Shown piece after piece: positions 5,796-10,731 of a stretch of DNA of 10,731 bases. The notes under the pieces were generated by a model that was not told the DNA's origin, did no database searches, and saw only the letters and a list, made by a program, of their open reading frames with translations. The translations under genes were made by a program, and so were the position numbers. The stretch comes from Chitinophagales bacterium (GTDB lineage Bacteria > Bacteroidota > Bacteroidia > Chitinophagales > UBA2359): NCBI GenBank assembly GCA_020629595.1, contig JAHDDA010000063.1, positions 1 to 10,731 of the forward strand, in the 5' to 3' direction. The first letter of the stretch is position 1. Each line of letters begins with the position of its first letter.

Positions 5796-7490
5796 TTACA
5801 ATTTGGTAATTTTTTTAGAAATTTTGGAATTGCTATTTGATATATTTAAAATATAAACACCAGTATTAAAATTACTTAAATCTAAAGAAATATTATTTGT
5901 AAACAATTTATCTTGGAAAATTAGTTTTCCTGCAATATCAAAAACCTCAATTAAGGTTTTTTCATTTGTAATATTATCAAAACTTACATTAAAAACACCT
6001 TCGCTGGGGTTTGGAGTTACATTTACATTTATTTGATTATTGTTTGTTATTGCTGTTGAATTATTAGTAGATACATTAGCAATTGAATCTTGATAAGCAT
6101 ACAATTCTGTTAAATCTCCAACCAAATATTGACTAAAAAATCCTAACATTTCATCTTCAGTTGTTAAACCATAACCAACCGTACTTCCAGTGCAGTTTAC
6201 AAATTTTCCTTCTTGAATTAATCCATCTCCTTTTCTAATGCTTAAAAATTCATCGAAATAACGGAAAGTGGGTTCAGCAAAGTCATAAAAACCAGTAAAA
6301 TAATCTGCATCATAATTATACATTCCTTCGTAAACTTGTTCCACTTTTTCACCTCCTTGAGCTGTATATAAATCATAATCAACCCCTAAAGCGTGTGTGT
6401 GTGCACCCAAGTTCCAAATATGTAAGGTGTCATTAGAGCTTCCAAAGGAAAAATCATTTCTAAAATCTGCATTAACAATTGTATCGCAAGTTGATGGAAT
6501 ACTATTACCTATAAAATCTTGACCATTTATCAAGAAATCTGAATACATTTCTTTAATGGCTGTGCCTGTTTCTTGTGTGTAAACATTAACATAAAGGTCG
6601 GCAGGGTAAACTTGTGTATTTGAATAATTTTTTAAATGGTAGTTAAATTTTAACACTAAATCTTCTTCCCAAGTAAAGGCAGTTCCTAAAGGTAAATCAA
6701 TGTCAGATGAGTAAGCCCAACCTGCAATCATATTAGTACCACTTTCTCCTAAACTAATAGCCGAACCTGTAATAAATGAAAAATAATCAATAGTTCTGAA
6801 GCCATCGTCAACATCTTCAAAATTATCATTAAAATAATCGAAAAATAAAAAGTGATGAGAAAAATCAGACATCATTACATCAATTTTATTTACTTCAAAT
6901 GCTTCAGGGTTTTTAAGAGAATAGTTGTAAACCATTTCCCATTCCTGCCCAGGTTCTAAGAAGATTGTTCCTAAGTATAGTTGAAAACCTTCTCCCTCGG
7001 CAGGAGGCTCAGGTTTTTCCATTCTTGGTAAGCCACCTTCTGTATAATATTCAATTAATGTGTTTTTTCTACCTGAAGCAATATTTCCATTTTGTTTTGC
7101 TCCGTGGTAAATCCATTGGCGAATTAGTTCTTTTTCCCAGTCTTCTATTTCAATATCTAAGCCTGCGTGTACATCTTCAACAGAAGTTAAAGCAACATTA
7201 TCATACAAGCCATTATTAATAGTTCTAAATATCGTACTTCTTTCAGGGTATCCTGCATCAACAATTTTATATTCTAATGTTGATGCGTATTCATTTGTAG
7301 TAGTTTTCTCGAAAATGTTATTGAAAATTTCAGACTTAGAACCACTTAAATCTAAGCCCGCTTCAGAATTTGTGCTACTATGACAACTCTGACATTTAGT
7401 TTCGAAAATGCTTATTACATTGTCGAAAGTATCGGCAAAAATTATGTTTGAAAAACTTAGAAATAAAAATAAAATAAATGTTTTCTTCAT
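5796..7490 (-). CDS. Secreted cytochrome c / type II copper monooxygenase (PHM-like) fusion with T9SS sorting domain
   Basis: A 564-residue exported protein with four parts. Signal peptide, 1-19. Cytochrome c-like domain, about 22-140: the haem motif is C33-QS-C36-H37, and the end LIRQWIYHGA is typical of this cytochrome class. Copper type II, ascorbate-dependent monooxygenase-like region, about 168-460. T9SS type A sorting domain, about 490-564 (TPNPSEG, GVYILNIS, ending KKITKL). Every copper ligand known from peptidylglycine monooxygenase has a counterpart: His212-His213 and His285 for one copper, and His364-x-His366 plus Met448 (in TEDEM) for the other. It should therefore hydroxylate a C-H bond outside the cell, and the fused haem is a plausible electron donor in place of ascorbate, which is inference. 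Substrate is unknown. The gene is a single unit, ending at a strong terminator and divergent from lpxB. Confidence 0.87.
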   Translation of the reverse strand: MKKTFILFLFLSFSNIIFADTFDNVISIFETKCQSCHSSTNSEAGLDLSGSKSEIFNNIFEKTTTNEYASTLEYKIVDAGYPERSTIFRTINNGLYDNVALTSVEDVHAGLDIEIEDWEKELIRQWIYHGAKQNGNIASGRKNTLIEYYTEGGLPRMEKPEPPAEGEGFQLYLGTIFLEPGQEWEMVYNYSLKNPEAFEVNKIDVMMSDFSHHFLFFDYFNDNFEDVDDGFRTIDYFSFITGSAISLGESGTNMIAGWAYSSDIDLPLGTAFTWEEDLVLKFNYHLKNYSNTQVYPADLYVNVYTQETGTAIKEMYSDFLINGQDFIGNSIPSTCDTIVNADFRNDFSFGSSNDTLHIWNLGAHTHALGVDYDLYTAQGGEKVEQVYEGMYNYDADYFTGFYDFAEPTFRYFDEFLSIRKGDGLIQEGKFVNCTGSTVGYGLTTEDEMLGFFSQYLVGDLTELYAYQDSIANVSTNNSTAITNNNQINVNVTPNPSEGVFNVSFDNITNEKTLIEVFDIAGKLIFQDKLFTNNISLDLSNFNTGVYILNISNSNSKISKKITKL

Positions 7491-7561
7491 TGTAATTATA
7501 TTGAGGACATAAAATTAAATGAAAATTTTGTTTTATTTGTTTAACATTACATCAAATTCTA

Positions 7562-8656
7562 ATGAAATATTATATTGTAGCTGGTGAAAGCTCTGGTGAT
7601 TTACATGCTTCTAATTTAATTAAAGCAATTAAACAGAACGATTCAAACGCTTTGTTTTTTGGTTGTGGAGGTGAAAAAATGAGAGCAGAAGGTTGTAAAT
7701 TAAGTGTTCACTTAAATGATATGGATTTTATGGGATTTGTTGAAGTAATTAAGCATTTGCCCATTATTCGTCAAAATTTTAAAAAGGTAGAATCAGATAT
7801 TGAAAAAATTGAACCTGATATTTTAATATTAATTGATTATCCTGGTTTTAATCTTAGATTACTTAAAAAATTAGAACATAAACGCTTCAAAAAGCTGTAT
7901 TACATTGCTCCTCAATTATGGGCTTGGAAAAAAAATAGAATTTCTATATTAAAAAAACTTTGTGATGCTGTTTGCGTAATTCTGCCTTTTGAAAAAGAGT
8001 TTTATAGAAAAGAAAAATTACAAGTAAGCTATGTAGGGCATCCTTTATTGGATGTTTATAAACAAAGTATTTTAAAAAATAAAGAATTAAATAGAAATAA
8101 AATAGCCTTAATTCCTGGAAGTAGAAAACAAGAAATCGGTAAAATGTTGCCAGTTTATTTAGAGGTTGCTAACGAATTAAATAATGAACATTTTGAAATT
8201 TCAGGAATGAAAAAATATGGAATTGAATATTACAAAAAATTCAACTTACCTAATAATTGTTCTGTCAACTTTGAAGGTGTTAAAGACGTTTTAAAAAATA
8301 GTAAATTTGCTTTAGTAACTTCAGGTACGGCTACATTGGAAACAGCAATTTTTAATGTACCCCAAATTGTTTGTTATAAACTAAATATATTCAGTTATCA
8401 AATTGCTAAATTGTTTGCTAAGGTTAAATATATATCTTTGGTAAATTTAATTTTAGATAAAAATATAGTTACTGAATTGATTCAAAATGAGTGCAACAAA
8501 ACAAAAATTATTAAGCTATTAGATTCAATATTAACAAATGAAAATAAATTGAATGAAATTTATGAAGGCTATAATCAACTTTTTGAAATATTGGGTGAAG
8601 GTGGTGCTTCAAAGAAAGTGGCAGACATTGTTGATAAAATAGTTGTTAAAAATTGA
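7562..8656 (+). CDS. lpxB: Lipid-A-disaccharide synthase
   Basis: A 364-residue glycosyltransferase of family GT19 that joins UDP-2,3-diacylglucosamine to lipid X, forming the lipid A disaccharide on the inner face of the inner membrane. Family motifs run the full length: AGESSGDLHASNLI (7-20), GCGGEKMRAEGC (34-45), MDFMGFVEVIKHLP (54-67), LIDYPGFNLRLLK (90-102), YIAPQLWAWKKNRI (114-127), VGHPLLD (158-164), the nucleotide-sugar loop LIPGSRKQEI (183-192) and TSGTATLETA (253-262). Length is close to the 382 residues of the E. coli enzyme. In many Bacteroidota surE precedes lpxB; here the upstream neighbour is a divergent monooxygenase gene instead. It heads a plus-strand run of three genes. Confidence 0.96.
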   Translation: MKYYIVAGESSGDLHASNLIKAIKQNDSNALFFGCGGEKMRAEGCKLSVHLNDMDFMGFVEVIKHLPIIRQNFKKVESDIEKIEPDILILIDYPGFNLRLLKKLEHKRFKKLYYIAPQLWAWKKNRISILKKLCDAVCVILPFEKEFYRKEKLQVSYVGHPLLDVYKQSILKNKELNRNKIALIPGSRKQEIGKMLPVYLEVANELNNEHFEISGMKKYGIEYYKKFNLPNNCSVNFEGVKDVLKNSKFALVTSGTATLETAIFNVPQIVCYKLNIFSYQIAKLFAKVKYISLVNLILDKNIVTELIQNECNKTKIIKLLDSILTNENKLNEIYEGYNQLFEILGEGGASKKVADIVDKIVVKN

Positions 8657-8733
8657 AATTTTTCAATCAACGCCTTAACTTTTTATAGTTTTATCAGTCA
8701 TAAACTTAATTAGATTTTCGATATTATTTATTG

Positions 8734-8762
8734 TTGTAATAAAATTTTTTGAGCTAATTTTC
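8734..8762 (+). promoter_or_regulatory. Candidate Bacteroidota-type promoter for the small barrel gene
   Basis: TTG (8734-8736, within TTGTTG) is separated by 18 bases from TAATTTTC (8755-8762), which matches TAnnTTTG except at the last base. Transcription would start about 15 bases before the ATG at 8786. The remaining 8657-8733 shows no convincing terminator for lpxB, so read-through from lpxB is also possible. Confidence 0.4.
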
Positions 8763-8785
8763 GTTTAAATTCAAATTGCTTTTCG

Positions 8786-9406
8786 ATGAAATATTTAACA
8801 CTAATTTTTTCCTTTTTTATACTTACTTTAAGCGTAGATGCACAAAGAATAGGGGCAAACCTTAATGTGCAAACCTTTGAAATTAACAAAGCTGATGATG
8901 TATCAAATTTGAATAGTTTGAAAAATTATGATGGTAATATTTCTTTTTCTGGTAACCTAAGGTTTTATACTGCTAAAAAATGGGCATATAGAATTGGAGC
9001 TGCCTGGCAAAATATTGAATATACCATTGATGGTGGTTTGGAGACAGATTATAAAGCAAAACGCAATAACTACACAGCAATTTTGGGTTTAGAAAAACAC
9101 TTTAATCTTGCTATTTTTGATATTTATCCTGGTGTTTATATTCCTATAACTTACAAGGGGCAAGATAAGTTGTTAGATGCACCAAGCACTTATTTGTTAG
9201 ACGGAATTTCAAACGGAGATTTTCACGCTGGTTTGGCATTAATGACTGGTGTGAATGTTAAAATTCTAAAGTTTTTGAGGGTAGGAGCAGAGTTTAATTT
9301 GGGCTATGAACAGTTTAAACAAGAAGTTATTGATCAAATTGGTGATGGAATAAAGGTTAAGAATATTGGTTTCTCTACTGATTTTGTAATTGGAATTGCT
9401 TTTTAG
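8786..9406 (+). CDS. Small outer-membrane beta-barrel protein of unknown role
   Basis: A 206-residue exported protein. The signal peptide covers 1-20 (MKYLTLIFSFFILTLSVDAQ). The mature part is made of alternating hydrophobic/polar strands rich in Gly, Tyr and Phe: IGANLNVQTFEI, YDGNISFSGNLRFYTA, WAYRIGAAWQNIEYTI, YTAILGLEKHFNL, FDIYPGVYIPITYKG, FHAGLALMTGVNV, LRVGAEFNLGYEQF and IGFSTDFVIGIAF, which ends on a terminal Phe. That is about eight strands, the size of an OmpA/OmpX-like barrel (outer membrane protein beta-barrel class). No OmpA peptidoglycan-binding domain follows. It sits 129 bases past lpxB with its own candidate promoter and 48 bases before tsaC. Function cannot be read from sequence; barrel identity is reasonably secure. 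Confidence 0.75.
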   Translation: MKYLTLIFSFFILTLSVDAQRIGANLNVQTFEINKADDVSNLNSLKNYDGNISFSGNLRFYTAKKWAYRIGAAWQNIEYTIDGGLETDYKAKRNNYTAILGLEKHFNLAIFDIYPGVYIPITYKGQDKLLDAPSTYLLDGISNGDFHAGLALMTGVNVKILKFLRVGAEFNLGYEQFKQEVIDQIGDGIKVKNIGFSTDFVIGIAF

Positions 9407-9407
9407 A

Positions 9408-9442
9408 TTTTAAACTCTTTAAAACAAGATATTCTTTTTTTT
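9408..9442 (+). terminator. Weak A+T hairpin with T8 between the barrel and tsaC genes
   Basis: TTTTAAA (9408-9414) and TTTAAAA (9418-9424) pair around a 3-base loop, and a run of eight T follows ten bases later (9435-9442). The stem has no G-C pair and the T run is offset, so it may attenuate rather than stop transcription, or mean nothing. Confidence 0.22.
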
Positions 9443-9454
9443 GATAATTGATAG

Positions 9455-10036
9455 ATGTTAGACAATAAATATTTTGATGAGTTAGACAAAGCTTTCACTC
9501 ATTTTAAAAATGATGGCGTTTTACTTTACCCAACAGCAACTGTTTGGGGCTTAGGTTGCAGTATTTTTTCAGAAAAGGCAGTTGAAAAAATATATACTTT
9601 AAAAAATAGAGAAAGAAATAAACCACTTATAGTTTTAGTTTCTACTATAACTCAATTACAAGAAATAGTTGGCGAGCTTCCTAATAAAATTCTTGAATTG
9701 GCACAGTCAGATGAACCTACAAGTATTGCCTATCCAGAAGTGAAAAACATACCTAATTATATGCTCGCTGAAAATGGAAGTTTAGCTATACGAGTAACTC
9801 GCCATCCATTTTGTGTAGCTTTAATTAATAAAACTAACGAACCTTTAGTTTCAACATCTGCCAATATTGCAGGACAACCTACGCCAAAGTATTATGCTGA
9901 AATAAGTAATGAGATTATTGATAATGTAGATTTTGCAGTGTCAAAAGAAATTGAAAAAAGTTTTAAACTATCAAGTCAATCTTCACGTTTAGTTTTATGG
10001 AACAAGGAGAGTGATGATTTGAAGGTTGTAAGGTAA
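9455..10036 (+). CDS. tsaC: L-threonylcarbamoyladenylate synthase, TsaC/Sua5/YrdC family
   Basis: A 193-residue cytoplasmic protein of the short, bacterial TsaC type, lacking the extra Sua5 C-terminal domain. The family makes threonylcarbamoyl-AMP from threonine, bicarbonate and ATP for the t6A modification at position 37 of ANN-reading tRNAs. Visible motifs: YPTATVWGLGC (25-35), the KxR motif in TLKNRERNKPL (48-58, Lys50 and Arg52), LAIRVTRHP (110-118) and STSANIAGQPT (133-143). Two places depart from the usual pattern. The acidic residue of YPT(E/D)T is Ala28, and the usual PGPxT stretch reads DEPTSIAYP (86-94). The latter resembles a variant seen in Bacteroidota. Probably active, but the Ala28 change deserves a look. 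The ATG lies 48 bases past the barrel gene, on the same strand. Confidence 0.88.
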   Translation: MLDNKYFDELDKAFTHFKNDGVLLYPTATVWGLGCSIFSEKAVEKIYTLKNRERNKPLIVLVSTITQLQEIVGELPNKILELAQSDEPTSIAYPEVKNIPNYMLAENGSLAIRVTRHPFCVALINKTNEPLVSTSANIAGQPTPKYYAEISNEIIDNVDFAVSKEIEKSFKLSSQSSRLVLWNKESDDLKVVR

Positions 10037-10050
10037 TCTACCAAGGCGTA

Positions 10051-10180
10051 CTAACGGTTTTACTAAGCTCATCTTGGCACTTAAAATGCCAAAACTTATC
10101 AACCGAGATTAAAGAAGTAAAGGTAAGAAAAAATTTACAAACTACGACTTCAACGCCAAGTTGAGCTTAGTTTTTGTTAG
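10051..10180. repeat. Long imperfect inverted repeat between converging genes
   Basis: The left arm ACTAAGCTCATCTTGGC (10062-10078) and right arm GCCAAGTTGAGCTTAGT (10155-10171) are complementary at 16 of 17 positions. Outside them CTAAC (10051-10055) pairs with GTTAG (10176-10180) after short unequal spacers. The interior is about 76 bases. A nested hairpin, TTGGCA (10074-10079) with TGCCAA (10087-10092), shares part of the left arm. The right arm contains the last codons and stop of the interrupted minus-strand gene. It could be a bidirectional transcript-end structure for tsaC and that gene, or a miniature repeat element. No flanking direct repeats were recognised. Confidence 0.6.
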
Positions 10181-10655
10181 CTACTTTTTTGGTTATTTTG
10201 TAAAATATTGATTGAAGTTTATATCTGAAATTTTTCTCGTAGGTGTAATAAGTACCAGTTTTAGTTTCGTATCTGTATTTATATGTCGGTTTTATTATGA
10301 GTTCTTCCATCTCTTCGTGTTCGTAATCTAAAATAACTAAAATATTATCTCCTAAAACTTCTTCTATCTCAACCAACTTATCATAACAATCAATGTATCT
10401 AAATAATATTTTTCTATAATCTGATAATAGACTTGAATGAAAAGTCAATGAATATTCTCCTCCTAAATCTGTAATCGTTCCAATTTTTGTACCTTCTAAA
10501 ACAACATTTACTCCAATCAAGGGTTAATTATCATCATTACCTAAAACCTTTCCTGTCAATGTAATAGAATCGGATTTCTCTATCAAATCCTGAGATTTCA
10601 TTAGTTCAGAACTAAATAATATAGACAAAGAGATTATCAAAATTTTAAAAAACAT
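10167..10655 (-). pseudogene. Carboxypeptidase-regulatory-like domain protein interrupted by an in-frame TAA
   Basis: From the ATG at 10653-10655 the frame gives a hydrophobic signal-like N-terminus (MFFKILIISLSILFSS) and then the start of a carboxypeptidase-D-regulatory-like domain, ITLTGKVLGNDDN. It then meets TAA at 10524-10526, after 43 codons. The same frame goes on directly with PLIGVNVVLEGTKIGTITDL and a GGEYSL turn, which is exactly the rest of that domain's first strands. It runs 118 codons further, to TAA at 10167-10169. The second half has a Tyr/Lys-rich basic tail (about the last 35 residues) with no family I recognise. A TTG just after the stop could in principle restart translation but would give half a domain. 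An in-frame ATG at 10683-10685 is an alternative, ten codons longer. A single-base change (for example TTA or CAA to TAA) explains the break; a sequencing error would too. Confidence 0.72.
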
Positions 10656-10731
10656 CAAACTATATTTTGTATTATGAATTATCATTGTTTTCTAAATTAA
10701 GTGTTTATCAATCAAAAATTAAGAAATCTCT

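Noticed and set aside
6391..6406. GT dinucleotide run (GTGTGTGTGTGCAC)
   Set aside because: It encodes the His-x-His copper-ligand region of the monooxygenase in frame; codon choice explains it, and the run is too short to argue for slippage.
6965..7219. 84-codon plus-strand frame
   Set aside because: Antisense to the cytochrome-monooxygenase gene; no independent support.
8648..8663. AAAAAT/ATTTTT hairpin over the lpxB stop codon
   Set aside because: Six A-T pairs with a 4-base loop and no G-C pair; expected by chance in this composition and too weak to call a terminator.
10167..10520. A separate 117-codon gene starting at the TTG after the stop
   Set aside because: It would begin inside a beta-sandwich domain without its first strand or a signal peptide; the upstream 43 codons complete the domain in the same frame, so a broken single gene is the better reading.

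Overview
The window is low-GC DNA from a member of the Bacteroidota, most likely a free-living flavobacterium-like or related lineage. Four things point there. Two predicted secreted proteins end in type IX secretion (T9SS) type A sorting domains. A DUF5686 outer-membrane barrel carries an N-terminal carboxypeptidase-regulatory-like domain. Signal peptides end in the typical '...AQ'. Several upstream regions contain sequences close to the Bacteroidota promoter (TTG, about 18-21 bases, TAnnTTTG), with A-rich leaders rather than strong Shine-Dalgarno sites.

Left part (1-5800), all on the minus strand: the N-terminus of a gene running off the left edge, possibly a membrane-anchored AraC-type regulator; a strong terminator; a secreted peptidylarginine/agmatine deiminase family enzyme with the same layout as Porphyromonas gingivalis PPAD; a 323-base intergenic stretch rich in dyad symmetries, including a Fur-box-like palindrome; a DUF5686 outer-membrane protein; and a voltage-gated potassium channel with a C-terminal zinc ribbon.

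Centre (5796-7490, minus): a secreted protein joining a c-type cytochrome domain to a peptidylglycine monooxygenase-like type II copper monooxygenase and a T9SS sorting domain, followed by a clear hairpin terminator. This is the most unusual enzyme in the window.

Right part: a divergent plus-strand run of lpxB (lipid A synthesis), a small outer-membrane beta-barrel protein and a TsaC/Sua5/YrdC protein (tRNA t6A synthesis). It converges on a minus-strand gene of the carboxypeptidase-regulatory-like family that is cut by an in-frame TAA after 43 codons although homology-like sequence continues straight through it. A long imperfect inverted repeat (10051-10180) sits between the converging genes and supplies the last codons of the broken gene.

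There is no sign of an insertion sequence, phage, CRISPR array, tRNA or rRNA. The genes do not form one pathway; the common theme is the cell envelope and secretion. No complete new multi-gene system is evident. The best leads are the cytochrome-copper monooxygenase fusion, the PPAD-like deiminase and the interrupted gene beside the inverted repeat.
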